Assembly: GCA_025934495.1 (NCBI GenBank)
Contig: JAICXY010000013.1
Span: forward strand, 1 to 48,522
Length of the DNA stretch: 48,522 bases
Direction: 5' to 3'
DNA from: Candidatus Nitrosocosmicus sp.
GTDB taxonomy: Archaea > Thermoproteota > Nitrososphaeria > Nitrososphaerales > Nitrososphaeraceae
Part shown: positions 16,920 to 25,743 of the stretch, piece by piece
How positions within the stretch are numbered: position 1 is the first letter of the stretch
Layout: each line of letters opens with the position of its first letter
Notes under the pieces: generated by a model
Seen by the model: only the letters and a program-made list of their open reading frames with translations
Databases searched by the model: none
Told to the model about the DNA's origin: nothing
Made by a program: the position numbers and the translations under genes

Positions 16920-16997
16920 ATGACGTCTTTTTTGACGGAGTTGACGAGGAAAATGACGGAAATGACGGATAATTTGACGGCGTTGATTTACTTATAA
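16920..16997 (+). repeat. TGACG array with alternating 12/9-bp spacing; also a 25-codon heptad micro-ORF
   Basis: TGACG starts at 16921, 16933, 16942, 16954, 16963 and 16975, so spacings run 12, 9, 12, 9, 12 (a 21-bp period, two helical turns). All spacings are multiples of three. ATG at 16920 opens a 25-codon frame to TAA 16995-16997 in which each unit reads (M/L)-T and hydrophobic residues fall 4,3,4,3 apart, a coiled-coil heptad. The array lies directly upstream of a TATA-like CTTATAAAG (16991-16999) and the HTH gene at 17030. It could be an iteron-type operator or a fossil of coding repeats. Confidence 0.6.
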
Positions 16998-17029
16998 AGC
17001 TTTTTGCTCAATATATTCTGTACATAAGG

Positions 17030-18844
17030 TTGGTAATATCTGAATCGATCAAATCACAGGTAATACAAAAATATCTTGATGGCAAATCAAGAGATCAAAT
17101 ATCTAGAGAAACTGGAATATCAACAGGCAAGATATCCAATCTAATCAAAGATTGGAAAGATGGTATAGATATACCCAATATAGAAGAAGTTAGGGAATTT
17201 GCAATTTCAGTTAAAAAATCAGGTATGTCTATGGGACAGTGTGCCAGAGGTTACAGAATGGCACAATTGATGGAAAATCTAGGAATTGCAGATGATACTG
17301 GCGATAATGAAGATGAAGATGGTGATAGTAGTATAACTATGGACTCAAAATATATCGAGTTTTCCTCTTTTGTACAGGATATTTATCTTGGTTGCAAAAA
17401 ACTAAAGATACTTCCATCTAGCATATTTTCATGGATTAAAGATTTACTTGATTGTCAGTTTCAATCGGACTACGATAACTCAATTCCTTTTATTGATCAA
17501 CAGCAGCAACAGCAACAGCAAAATGAGAAAGAGAATGAATTACCTATATTCAGTTCAAAACTAAAAAAAGATGATACATTAGCATCGGAAATCAAAATAA
17601 TACCATTTATATCGCAAATATCCTACTATATCACTCAAAAGAAAAAAGAATATGGTAAATTAGAAAATTATCAAAAAAACCTAAAAGACGATTTAAAAAA
17701 ATTAGAGATACAGAAAAATAAAGTAACATATAATCTTAACCAACTAAATCAAAATGAAAAGTTTGTACTGTCTTATATAGAGTGGTTTTATGATCTAGAA
17801 AGCACACTATGGGAAACTTTTTCTATTAAATTAAAAGATGATATATTCAGTTTTTGTCAACTTATCAAAGATTTCAAAGAGAAAGGATATGATGCTCATA
17901 AAATAATAAAAGAGTATTTAAAATCATTATCCATTAAACTAGAAATAAAAACATGTGAAGCTGATATTGCAACGCTCTCAAACCAAAGAGCATCTTTGAA
18001 TAATTCTGTATTATCTTTGGAATCTCGTGTTAACATGCACAAACAAACTCTTGATATTTATTCTAGGCTTGAAGCAATGAGTTTTGGACTAAAAGAACTA
18101 AATCAATTATGGCTTACTATTTTGGAAATAGCTGGCGAAAATAATATTCCAATGTATGAAGCAGTTTACAAATTTCTCAAAGATGTGGATGAACAATACA
18201 ACAACAAACTTGGATTTGAATCCAAAGTACAGGAAAAAAAGAATGAACTATTTAGTTTAAAAAACCAGTTAAATTCTGATAGATTGGCAATGCAGTTTAT
18301 ACCATATGTAGTACCAACTTTGCAGCATCTTTTTCAAAATGGAGTTACAGAAGAAGATATAATTAATATGAATCATCTAGTTACAAAATTTGCAAAAAAT
18401 AGTTTTCATTTAAATCAAAGTGATAATCATAATATCAATAAAGATAGCAGTTCAATTAGTAATAATAGTAATAATATAGATAGAACAAAGTATTGGAAGT
18501 TATTCATAGATCATTTGGAAAAATTACAAGATATCGCATTAGAGATAAGAAAACAAATAGACAATCGAGATAAAATACAAAAAGAGGTTAACGATATAAA
18601 TAGACAAAAACAAGAGATTTATGCTCAATACCAAAATGCAATTTCTTTTATAGGCACACTAAATAATAAAATTTCCTATATCAATGGGTTTATCGATTAT
18701 TTTAACAAAGATATAAATAATAAAATTAAATTATCTTCCGGATTTTTATCTTTGCCTGTTTTCATTATAGTATATAAAAATATAGGAAAAGGAAAAGGAA
18801 AAAAAGATGATGAAGATAAAGACATAGAAACAAATAAGAAATAA
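17030..18844 (+). CDS. HTH / long coiled-coil protein, 604 residues
   Basis: The start is TTG at 17030, with no ATG in frame before the HTH. Residues 1-45 are a resolvase-like helix-turn-helix (IKSQVIQKYLDGKSRDQISR, TGISTGKISNLIKDW). Then come a conserved-looking segment to about 90 (EFAISVKKSGMSMGQCARGY) and an acidic linker (DDTGDNEDEDGD). Eight glutamines lie near 159-166, in mixed CAA/CAG codons. A long coiled-coil region covers about 205-565, with a weakly hydrophobic LSLPVFIIVYKN and a charged tail at the end. There is no nuclease or ATPase motif. The next gene overlaps by one base. A DNA-binding structural or segregation-like role is an inference. Related proteins seem common in Nitrososphaeria (recollection). 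Confidence 0.8.
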   Translation: MVISESIKSQVIQKYLDGKSRDQISRETGISTGKISNLIKDWKDGIDIPNIEEVREFAISVKKSGMSMGQCARGYRMAQLMENLGIADDTGDNEDEDGDSSITMDSKYIEFSSFVQDIYLGCKKLKILPSSIFSWIKDLLDCQFQSDYDNSIPFIDQQQQQQQQNEKENELPIFSSKLKKDDTLASEIKIIPFISQISYYITQKKKEYGKLENYQKNLKDDLKKLEIQKNKVTYNLNQLNQNEKFVLSYIEWFYDLESTLWETFSIKLKDDIFSFCQLIKDFKEKGYDAHKIIKEYLKSLSIKLEIKTCEADIATLSNQRASLNNSVLSLESRVNMHKQTLDIYSRLEAMSFGLKELNQLWLTILEIAGENNIPMYEAVYKFLKDVDEQYNNKLGFESKVQEKKNELFSLKNQLNSDRLAMQFIPYVVPTLQHLFQNGVTEEDIINMNHLVTKFAKNSFHLNQSDNHNINKDSSSISNNSNNIDRTKYWKLFIDHLEKLQDIALEIRKQIDNRDKIQKEVNDINRQKQEIYAQYQNAISFIGTLNNKISYINGFIDYFNKDINNKIKLSSGFLSLPVFIIVYKNIGKGKGKKDDEDKDIETNKK

Positions 18845-19077
18845 TGCTTAAATCGTTGTTATATTTGATCGTTTCATGGTTCAGATTTATGCTACTACTA
18901 CTAATGGAATTTGCATCTGGTATAGCACAAACATGGTTTTTGGCTGAATTACAGGCATCTGATCAGGTATTAATGATATATTTGGAACTATTTTGTTATA
19001 TTTTTGTCCATAAAAGGATAAGTACGTATGAGTTACAAATAAAAACATTATTCATATACAATAGATCTCTTGCATAA
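18844..19077 (+). CDS. Small membrane protein overlapping the HTH/coiled-coil gene
   Basis: ATG overlaps the previous stop (TAATG), so translation is probably coupled. The 77 residues begin with a hydrophobic segment (LLYLIVSWFRFMLLLLMEF) and a second weaker one (VLMIYLELFCYIFV). The last residues, RSLA and the stop, are read from the terminal repeat of the miniature element at 19063, so the original C-terminus has been replaced or cut off. Function unknown. Confidence 0.55.
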   Translation: MLKSLLYLIVSWFRFMLLLLMEFASGIAQTWFLAELQASDQVLMIYLELFCYIFVHKRISTYELQIKTLFIYNRSLA

Positions 19078-19201
19078 CTAGTATCATCGGAAAATTTCTA
19101 AAAAGTCGATAATTAATTTTAACTTAAATTAAAATGTAAATATTGCAAAATTTATGGATAATTTATATAATTATGATATATGTCTAATTATGCGAAAATC
19201 T
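19063..19201. mobile_element. 139-bp miniature element with HARBI1-like IS ends, copy 1
   Basis: The left end is AGATCTCTTGCATAACTAG and the right end CTAATTATGCGAAAATCT, imperfect inverted repeats. The left end matches the 15783-16834 element. Its relative at 42343-42484 shares the ends and internal blocks such as GGAAAATTTCTAA and ATTAAAATGTAA. It has no coding content. Confidence 0.7.
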
Positions 19202-19584
19202 ATTATAAACTATGTGATGAACGTGATGTTGATAATAAAAAATACAGAGTCATTTTATAATGAACATTAAATTTCAAAAAATGTTGTAGATGTTGATAAT
19301 GGATATTATTATACTACTTTTGATAAATATATTGAAAAAATGTATAAATTGATTTTTGAGATTTCTCCATGGAAGTATCGAATAATAAAAGAGTAACAAA
19401 TAGTTAACACGTTCTTAAGTTGTTAATATAGGAAATTAATGAGAGTTAGGCTAAACGAAACAATCCCCAACTAAAGACTTCATTAATAGAAGAATTCAAT
19501 AGGGATGGAAAAGATTGTTTGAATATTCTTATTATCTTCATTTTTGCTATATAGTTTAATATAAAAGGAAATGGAAGATAACTA
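19202..19584. other. Spacer with the probable promoter of the CBS gene
   Basis: No gene is seen. A TATA-like GCTATATAGTTT at about 19546-19557 lies some 30 bases before the ATG at 19585. Confidence 0.4.
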
Positions 19585-20085
19585 ATGGGTTTAGAATCGA
19601 TTGGTATTTCTAAGATAGTTAATAAAGATGTTAAAGTAATTGATCAAGAACAGAATATTTTTGATACTTCCAAGGTTATGATAGACAACAATGTGGGGTC
19701 CGTTGTTATTATTGACAATAATGACAGCAAGAATCCGGTAGGCATTATCACAGAGAGGGATATAGTTAGGATAGTAAGCACATTTTCATTATCAGACTTA
19801 CAAGTTCCTATCCGAAAACTTATGAGTTATCCATTAATTACGTTATCGCAAAATGTATCCGTTTTGGATGCAATGAAATTAATGTATGAACGACAGATTA
19901 GGAGGGTAATTGTTCTGGAAGGAAACGCCCTTATAGGCATTGTTACTGAACATGATATATTTAAACTACTCATGAGTAATAAGGAATTAGTTACTACCGT
20001 TATAGCTGGTGATTTTCCAATACCTCAGAAAGATTTATACGAAGATTTTTCACATTTTTGGTTTAGTAATTCTTTTTATAAATAG
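19585..20085 (+). CDS. CBS-domain pair protein
   Basis: The 166 residues hold two CBS domains. The first (about 8-65) ends with GSVVIIDNN, GIITERDIVRI. The second (about 75-130) has MSYPLITLSQNVSVLDAMKL, RRVIVLEGNALIGIVTEHDI. Each has the G(I/V)(I/V)TExDI signature seen in adenosyl-ligand binding CBS pairs. A 30-residue tail without motif follows. Stand-alone CBS pairs are numerous in ammonia-oxidising archaea and are thought to sense nucleotides and control partner proteins. No partner is adjacent. The frame and start are clean. Confidence 0.9.
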   Translation: MGLESIGISKIVNKDVKVIDQEQNIFDTSKVMIDNNVGSVVIIDNNDSKNPVGIITERDIVRIVSTFSLSDLQVPIRKLMSYPLITLSQNVSVLDAMKLMYERQIRRVIVLEGNALIGIVTEHDIFKLLMSNKELVTTVIAGDFPIPQKDLYEDFSHFWFSNSFYK

Positions 20086-20379
20086 CAATAACGATTGGTT
20101 TAAAGTACTTTTAAAGGAGATGAAAGAATTAGGCGAAAAAAAACTATTCAATCCATAGATAATAAATTTCAGATAGGATTTTGGATAGTAACACATTGGA
20201 AAAATTATGAAATCATAGAAGAGAATCTTTTTTATGTTTTAGTGATTATATACGTAAAAGAGCATCTGACTAGGGTCATTTTAGTACGGATTTATCTTAT
20301 GCATTATATAGTGATACTTCTAATGGAAATACACTACCGAAATAGTAATTCCATCTGGTTTAATAAAAGTAGACGAGAT
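20086..20379. other. Spacer, possibly the lost 3' part of the IS4-like transposase
   Basis: No open frame of note. It lies where the C-terminal part of the minus-strand IS4-like transposase would be expected, but no conserved motif is readable. Confidence 0.3.
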
Positions 20380-21040
20380 ATTTCATTTATGTATAGATAT
20401 TGTGTACAATACAGATGATAGAGAATACCAAAGTAGATGAAGATGTTAAAGGAACATACATCTTGTCATCTAGAACATTGCAGTAGTAGTTACGTCTGCT
20501 GTCAATGGTAATATAAGACCCTCTATTGCAGTTGTACATGTAAGATGTAGTTTGTATCCAAATATTCATCCCTTTGTATGACTATGGCCCCATCTAGCAT
20601 CAGTATCAATGCCAGAACGTGGTACCACTCCTTTTATCCGGGATGAATTGTGCCAGATGTGACCTTTTGCTTTTAGGAGCGTGCTGTCTATTGTTGTTAT
20701 AGAAGAGTCAACCAAGCCTTCTGTAACAAACAGGTATCCCATTGTTGATATCCTTTGTTTAATATCGGTAGACATAGTCTTCAATCGCCTATCAAACGTA
20801 CGTTTACTGCATGGAATGGATACAAGACCACAGGCTATTGCTAGTTTATGGTTATACTGATAATCAATAATAAGAAAAGCATGTAATGCATTGTTGGAAT
20901 CCAGTCTAAATCATCATATCCTTACGATAAAGCATCTTAGAATTACGGTTGATGGAGAATATCCATACATATGGTCTGTCAAGTTTCCTCCTTGACATAG
21001 TGGTCTGGTATACAACCTATCAAACACAGAATGTTAAAAA
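20380..21040 (-). pseudogene. IS4-like transposase with several stops and frameshifts
   Basis: Pieces in order on the minus strand: RLYTRPLCQGGNLTD; LDSNNALHAFLIIDYQYNHK, LAIACGLVSIP; RRLKTMSTDIKQRI; SITTIDSTLLKAKGHIWHNS; GIDTDARWGHSHTKG. Then a TGA (20566-20568) stands where Trp is expected, followed by IFGYKLHLTCTTAIEGLILP. DSTL holds the first catalytic Asp of DDE_Tnp_1/IS4 transposases, and TDARWGxSxTKGWxxGYK is the conserved segment after it. The C-terminal Glu region is not readable. The repeat at 21044-21162 probably belongs to its upstream end. Confidence 0.75.
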
Positions 21041-21043
21041 GTA

Positions 21044-21162
21044 TTCCTTTATTCTATCAAGAGCTACTTTGGGATAGGTATAATCAAAATATTAGTCCAG
21101 AGGTTAGCTTTAAGCTGTTATGAAAGATATTAAAAAATAATTTGAATTATGGCCATGCCTCA
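21044..21162 (+). repeat. About 120-bp dispersed repeat, copy 3
   Basis: Direct relative of 4264-4393 and inverted relative of 12037-12163. It lies between the IS4-like remnant and the YHS gene and includes the first 14 bases of the YHS frame. Confidence 0.65.
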
Positions 21163-21343
21163 AATAATTAAAATTAAATATCTAGCCAATTTTTTTCTAA
21201 TTGTGCCAGTAGATCCAGTTTGCGGAATTGAACTAGATAAAGATCTAGCAACTACTTTTGAACACAATAACAAGACATTTTTCTTTTGTTGCGAAGGTTG
21301 TAAAAAACTATTTGAAAAGAAACCGAGAAAATATACAAAATAA
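21149..21343 (+). CDS. YHS-domain protein with a repeat-derived N-terminus
   Basis: The 64 residues end in a typical YHS/TRASH-like metal-binding domain: VDPVCGIELDKDLATTFEHN, then KTFFFCCEGCKKLFEKKP. The Cys of DPVCG and the CxxxC near FCCEGC are the metal ligands expected in this family (copper or heavy metals). The first 20 or so residues (MAMPQIIKIKYLANFFLIVP) come from the end of the 21044 repeat and the junction behind it, not from the family. The domain may once have belonged to a longer protein such as a metal ATPase or oxygenase subunit. Confidence 0.75.
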   Translation: MAMPQIIKIKYLANFFLIVPVDPVCGIELDKDLATTFEHNNKTFFFCCEGCKKLFEKKPRKYTK

Positions 21344-21379
21344 AAATACCTCAATACAAAGATAACAAGATAACGATAA

Positions 21380-22423
21380 ATGAAAACAGCTGTAGTTGAT
21401 AATAAAAGTGTAAAAATAATAAATAGAGATATCCCCAAAGTAAATCAAAATGATGTATTAGTTAAGATGAAGACATGTGGAATATGTGGATCGGATTTAG
21501 AAAAAGTATTTGGTAAATATGGCATGAAATCGACTAGGATTGGTCATGAACCTGCCGGCGAGATAATAGAAATTGGAGAAAATGTAAAGGATTTTAACAC
21601 AAAAGACAGAGTTTTCATCCATCACCATGTGCCTTGTTATTCCTGTCATTATTGTTATAATGAAGATTTTACAATGTGTGGAAAATATCAAACAAGCAAT
21701 ATTGAACCCTCAGGGCTGTCAGAGTATATACTAGTGCCAGAATGGAATGTTTTAAGGGGAGGCCTTGTAAAACTACCCGACAATATCAATTTCAATCAAG
21801 CTGCCCTAATTGAGCCTATTGCATGCTGTATTCGATCTTTAAATAAACTTGATATGAAAAAAGCAGATAAAGTTGCAATTTTTGGTGCTGGTCCGACAGG
21901 TTTAATCCATATGATCTTAGCCAAATACTATGGGGCATCCCAAATAATTTTAGTAGATATAAATAATTTTAGATTAAATTTTGCAAAAAATATTGATCCA
22001 ACAATCACAACAATAAATATGACTAATAACGATAATAATAATTTAGATTCTTTGGTATTTTCAAAAGTTGGAAATATAGGTGTAGATATTTCAATAATTG
22101 CTACAAGTAATTTAGATGCGTTAGTTCAATCACTAAAAATTACCCGAAGAGGTGGGATTATATCTCTTTTTGGTGTTCCATCTAAGGATTCTGATTTTAA
22201 AATAGATTTTAATTTAATATATTCAAAAGAGTTGAAAATTGTACCAAGTTATGCCACTTCTGAAAAAGAGATCCATCAAACAATAACATTATTAAAAAAT
22301 AATATAATAGATTTTGAACCACTAATCACTCATAAATTTCCTTTAGATAATTCATTTGATGCTTTAAAATATGCCCATAAAGCTAAAGATGCAATGAAAA
22401 TTATTATAACATCATCAGGCTAA
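21380..22423 (+). CDS. Zinc-dependent medium-chain alcohol/polyol dehydrogenase
   Basis: The 347 residues include the catalytic zinc site GICGSDLEK with GHEPAGEI (Cys36-region and His/Glu pair). The structural zinc loop is CYSCHYCYNEDFTMC with four cysteines. The Rossmann motif GAGPTGLIH lies near residue 172, followed by the acidic VDINN that favours NAD. It belongs with threonine/sorbitol dehydrogenase-like enzymes. The substrate is not evident. An LsrF-like aldolase follows 48 bases downstream on the same strand, so the pair may act on one sugar or ketose derivative. Confidence 0.88.
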   Translation: MKTAVVDNKSVKIINRDIPKVNQNDVLVKMKTCGICGSDLEKVFGKYGMKSTRIGHEPAGEIIEIGENVKDFNTKDRVFIHHHVPCYSCHYCYNEDFTMCGKYQTSNIEPSGLSEYILVPEWNVLRGGLVKLPDNINFNQAALIEPIACCIRSLNKLDMKKADKVAIFGAGPTGLIHMILAKYYGASQIILVDINNFRLNFAKNIDPTITTINMTNNDNNNLDSLVFSKVGNIGVDISIIATSNLDALVQSLKITRRGGIISLFGVPSKDSDFKIDFNLIYSKELKIVPSYATSEKEIHQTITLLKNNIIDFEPLITHKFPLDNSFDALKYAHKAKDAMKIIITSSG

Positions 22424-22471
22424 TTCTCAAAGTTTTATAATATCCAAATAAAGACAATATAAGTGAAATAA

Positions 22472-23275
22472 ATGGATTGGGGAATGAAAAATCGGTTTTC
22501 GAAAATAATTAGACCAGAAGATGGACGTTGCGTTATGTTGGCCATAGATCATGGCTATTTTCTTGGGCCCACTGAAAAGCTTGAAAATCCGAAGGAGACC
22601 ATAAAGCCTTTGTTACCTCATGCCGATTCGATAATGCTTACAAGAGGTATTTTACGAACATCAGTTTCTCCAGAGATCAATGTTCCCATTGTTTTAAGAG
22701 TTTCAGGAGGCTCCAGTATTATTGGCGAAGATTTATCCAAGGAGGCAATAGTTACATCGATAGAGGAAGCAATCAAATTGAATGCTTCATGTTTGGCATT
22801 ATCCATATTTATAGGAAGCAAGTATGAATCTCAAACGCTAGGTAACCTATCTAAATTAGTAGATGATGGAGAAAGGTATGGTATTCCTATTTTAGCCGTA
22901 ACAGCTGTTGGGAAAGAAATGGCTAGGGATGCGAGATATTTAGGATTGGCCTGTAGAATCGCATCCGAGCTAGGGGCACATGTTGTAAAAACATACTATT
23001 GCAAAGATTTTACAAAGGTGGTTGAAAGCTGTCCTATTCCAATAATTATTGCAGGAGGTAAAAAAATATCTGAAAGAGAGGCTTTGCAACTTACATTTGA
23101 CGCAATAAACGATGGTGCATCAGGGGTAGATATGGGAAGAAATATCTGGCAATCAGATTATCCTATCGCAATGATTAAAGCAGTCAAATCAATTGTGCAT
23201 GAAAATTATAATTTTGCAGAAGCATATGATTTATTTTTAACAGAATCTAAAGCAAAAATACAAAATGCGTTTTGA
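22472..23275 (+). CDS. LsrF-like class I aldolase (DeoC/FbaB family)
   Basis: The 267 residues closely follow E. coli LsrF by recollection: DWGMKNRFSKI, MLAIDHGYFLGPTEKL, LTRGILRTSVSP, VLRVSGGSSI, IFIGSKYESQ, AVGKEMARD, HVVKTYYCKDF (Schiff-base Lys), PIIIAGGKKISEREAL and GVDMGRNIWQSDYP. LsrF itself is an acyl-transferring thiolase of AI-2 breakdown. In archaea relatives make aldol intermediates, including those of the alternative shikimate route. The presence of a dehydrogenase instead of lsr genes argues against AI-2 use. Substrate open. Confidence 0.85.
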   Translation: MDWGMKNRFSKIIRPEDGRCVMLAIDHGYFLGPTEKLENPKETIKPLLPHADSIMLTRGILRTSVSPEINVPIVLRVSGGSSIIGEDLSKEAIVTSIEEAIKLNASCLALSIFIGSKYESQTLGNLSKLVDDGERYGIPILAVTAVGKEMARDARYLGLACRIASELGAHVVKTYYCKDFTKVVESCPIPIIIAGGKKISEREALQLTFDAINDGASGVDMGRNIWQSDYPIAMIKAVKSIVHENYNFAEAYDLFLTESKAKIQNAF

Positions 23276-23456
23276 AATCAAAATCAAATGCATTTAACTG
23301 AATAAAATTTTATATTCAGTTATCTATAATTGATTTTTTTTAATAAGATTTATAAATTAAATAGAATGTATTTAAAGAGTGAAGTTGAATTACAACATTA
23401 ATTGTTATGGAGCGTATATTATCCCTTTTTTACATGAAAGCTTTTTACTATTATAG

Positions 23457-23471
23457 ATTTTTAAATATTTT
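23457..23471 (+). promoter_or_regulatory. Probable TATA box of the ilvB operon
   Basis: The AT-rich box TTTTTAAATATTTTA lies about 30 bases before the ATG at 23496, in a 220-base gene-free gap. The motif CAGGAG at 23475-23480 follows, a little far from the start for a ribosome site. Confidence 0.4.
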
Positions 23472-23495
23472 AATCAGGAGTTGTTTTGATAAATA

Positions 23496-25187
23496 ATGAG
23501 TGAAATATCCGGCGCAACTGCATTGTTAACAGCCTTAGAAAAAGAAAAGGTAGAATTTATCTTTGGTCTTCCAGGAGGAGCTAATCTCCCAATTTATGAT
23601 GCTTTGGTTGATTCCAAAATTAGACATATTTTGGTTAGGCATGAACAATCTGCGGCTCACATGGCGGATGGATATGCAAGAATAAAAAGAAAAGCAGGCG
23701 TATGTTTTGCTACTTCAGGTCCTGGAGCCACCAATCTGGTAACAGGAATTGCTACAGCCTATTCAGATTCATCTCCAATTGTAGCGGTAACAGGCCAGGT
23801 AGCGATACCAATGATTGGAAAAGATGCATTCCAGGAAATTGATATAGTTGGAATAACTAATCCATGTACAAAATACGCTTTTCAACCAAGACATGCATCG
23901 GAAATCCCCATCGCAGTAAAAAAATCTTTTTACATAGCCGAAAGTGGTAGACCAGGCCCTGTATTAATAGATATTCCTAAAGATGTTCAACAACAAGTAT
24001 CAAAAATAGACTATCCCGATTACATAAAGGTTAGAGGATATAATCCAACAGTGGATCCAGACTTGTCAGAAATAAATAAAGCATGTGAAATGTTACTAAA
24101 GGCCGAAAGACCAATAATTATGGCAGGAGGAGGGGTAATTCTTTCTGGAGCTTTTTCTGAATTGCAAACCTTGGCAGAATTATTATCAATACCGGTAGTT
24201 TCAACATTCAAAGGTAAGGGGGCATTCCCTGAAAACCATCAGCTTGCTTTAGGACCTATTGGTATGCACGGACATGCCGAAGCAAATAGGATGATACTAG
24301 AAGCAGATTGTATCATAGCGATTGGAGCAAGGTTTTCCGATAGAACAGTAGGAAGATTTGATGAATTTGGTAAAGATATTAATGTGATTCATTTTGATAT
24401 AGATCCAGCTGAAATAGGTAAAAATAAATCCGTGAATGCGGCAGTTATAGGTGATGTAAAATCATCATTGAGAACATTAATTAAAATGATACCAAAGACA
24501 TTTAAATCAAATGAAGAAATTACCAAACAATGGTTAAATAGAAAGAAAGAATTAGTATCTTATTATGAGGATAATCTTAAGGATTATTCAAGGGAAATTA
24601 CAGCTAAGAAATCTTTAAAAAAATTAAGAGAAATATTGCCACCAAATAGCATAGTAACAACAGAAGTAGGCCAATGTCAAATGTGGGCTTCATTACATTT
24701 TGACGTTATATCGCCAGGAACGTTCTTTAGCTCAACAGGATTAGGAACTATGGGTTTTGGCTTTCCTGCATCTATTGGTGCAAAAGCGGCCCGTACAAGC
24801 GTTCCAGTTGTAGACATTGCAGGAGATGGTTCATTTAATATGACCGAGAATTCACTTGCAGTTTCAGTTCTAGAAGATCTCCCAGTTATCGTTTTTGTGC
24901 TCAACAACTTTATGTTAGGAATGGTTGCACAATGGCAACGTACTTTTTATAATAGAAGATATAGCGGAGTTCACTTAAAAAACTGTCCAGATTATTGTAA
25001 AATAGCAGAAGCTTACGGTGCTCAAGGCTTTCGTGCCCAATCAATGGAAGAATTAGAAAAGGCGATAAAATATGCAGTAAAGTCCGAGGTAGCAACTGTG
25101 ATTGATATTCCAATTGATCCCAATGAAGATGTGTATCCATTCGTTGCTCCAGGCACTGGGTTAAAAGATATGGTCACAGGAGCTTGA
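23496..25187 (+). CDS. ilvB: Acetolactate synthase large (catalytic) subunit
   Basis: This 563-residue ThDP enzyme of valine/leucine/isoleucine synthesis condenses pyruvate with pyruvate or 2-oxobutyrate. The N-terminal ThDP Pyr domain has GLPGGANLPIYDAL and the catalytic Glu in RHEQSAAHMADGYAR. The middle FAD-binding domain has GGGVILSGAF and GARFSDRTVGRFDEF. The C-terminal PP domain has GDGSFNMTENSLAV and NNFMLGMVAQWQ. Length is normal. The small subunit starts 6 bases after the stop, so both form one operon and one enzyme. Confidence 0.96.
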   Translation: MSEISGATALLTALEKEKVEFIFGLPGGANLPIYDALVDSKIRHILVRHEQSAAHMADGYARIKRKAGVCFATSGPGATNLVTGIATAYSDSSPIVAVTGQVAIPMIGKDAFQEIDIVGITNPCTKYAFQPRHASEIPIAVKKSFYIAESGRPGPVLIDIPKDVQQQVSKIDYPDYIKVRGYNPTVDPDLSEINKACEMLLKAERPIIMAGGGVILSGAFSELQTLAELLSIPVVSTFKGKGAFPENHQLALGPIGMHGHAEANRMILEADCIIAIGARFSDRTVGRFDEFGKDINVIHFDIDPAEIGKNKSVNAAVIGDVKSSLRTLIKMIPKTFKSNEEITKQWLNRKKELVSYYEDNLKDYSREITAKKSLKKLREILPPNSIVTTEVGQCQMWASLHFDVISPGTFFSSTGLGTMGFGFPASIGAKAARTSVPVVDIAGDGSFNMTENSLAVSVLEDLPVIVFVLNNFMLGMVAQWQRTFYNRRYSGVHLKNCPDYCKIAEAYGAQGFRAQSMEELEKAIKYAVKSEVATVIDIPIDPNEDVYPFVAPGTGLKDMVTGA

Positions 25188-25193
25188 TTTTAG

Positions 25194-25733
25194 TTGGATA
25201 CTAATAAATCAATTTTCATGAATAGCAGCAATCATTCTAGCTTATATATTTTATCTGTTATTGTAGAAAATAAACCAGGAGTATTATTTAGGATTACCAA
25301 TTTATTTAGATCTCGAGGATTTAACATTGAAAGTATTACGGTCGGGATAACTGAAAAACCTGATTTATCCAGAATGACAATAACAACTAAATCAGATGTA
25401 AAAATTCTAGAGCAATTAGTAAAACAATTACGGAAAACCATAGACGTAATTCAAGTTAATGTGCTTGACAAAGAAAATACGGTCTATAGAGAATTGGCCT
25501 TGATAAAAATGAATGCAAAAGATCCTACAACTAGGATCGAAATAGCAAACTTTGCATCTATATATAGAGGTAATATAATGGATATAAGTAACGAAACTAT
25601 TACAGTTGAATTAATAGGAACTCCAGATAAAATCGATGCTTTCAAAAATTTGGTATCAAGTTATGGTATAATACAAGTTGCACGTACTGGAGTATCAGCA
25701 TTACCAAGAGGCGGAATAAGCGACGAGCTTTAA
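25194..25733 (+). CDS. ilvN: Acetolactate synthase small (regulatory) subunit
   Basis: The 179 residues begin with an ACT domain at about 15-85 (YILSVIVENKPGVLFRITNL, FNIESITVGITEKPDLSRMT), then the ALS_ss_C domain (YRELALIKMNAKD, ARTGVSALPRGG). It binds IlvB and confers feedback control by branched-chain amino acids. The start is TTG at 25194 or ATG at 25218. The ATG leaves the ACT domain whole and may be the true one. leuA follows at once. Confidence 0.95.
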   Translation: MDTNKSIFMNSSNHSSLYILSVIVENKPGVLFRITNLFRSRGFNIESITVGITEKPDLSRMTITTKSDVKILEQLVKQLRKTIDVIQVNVLDKENTVYRELALIKMNAKDPTTRIEIANFASIYRGNIMDISNETITVELIGTPDKIDAFKNLVSSYGIIQVARTGVSALPRGGISDEL

Positions 25734-25743
25734 TAGTAGGAAA

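Noticed and set aside
16920-16980. TGACG repeats as a CRISPR array
   Set aside because: Units are 5-7 bases with 4-7 base gaps, far too short for CRISPR repeats and spacers, and no cas gene is present.
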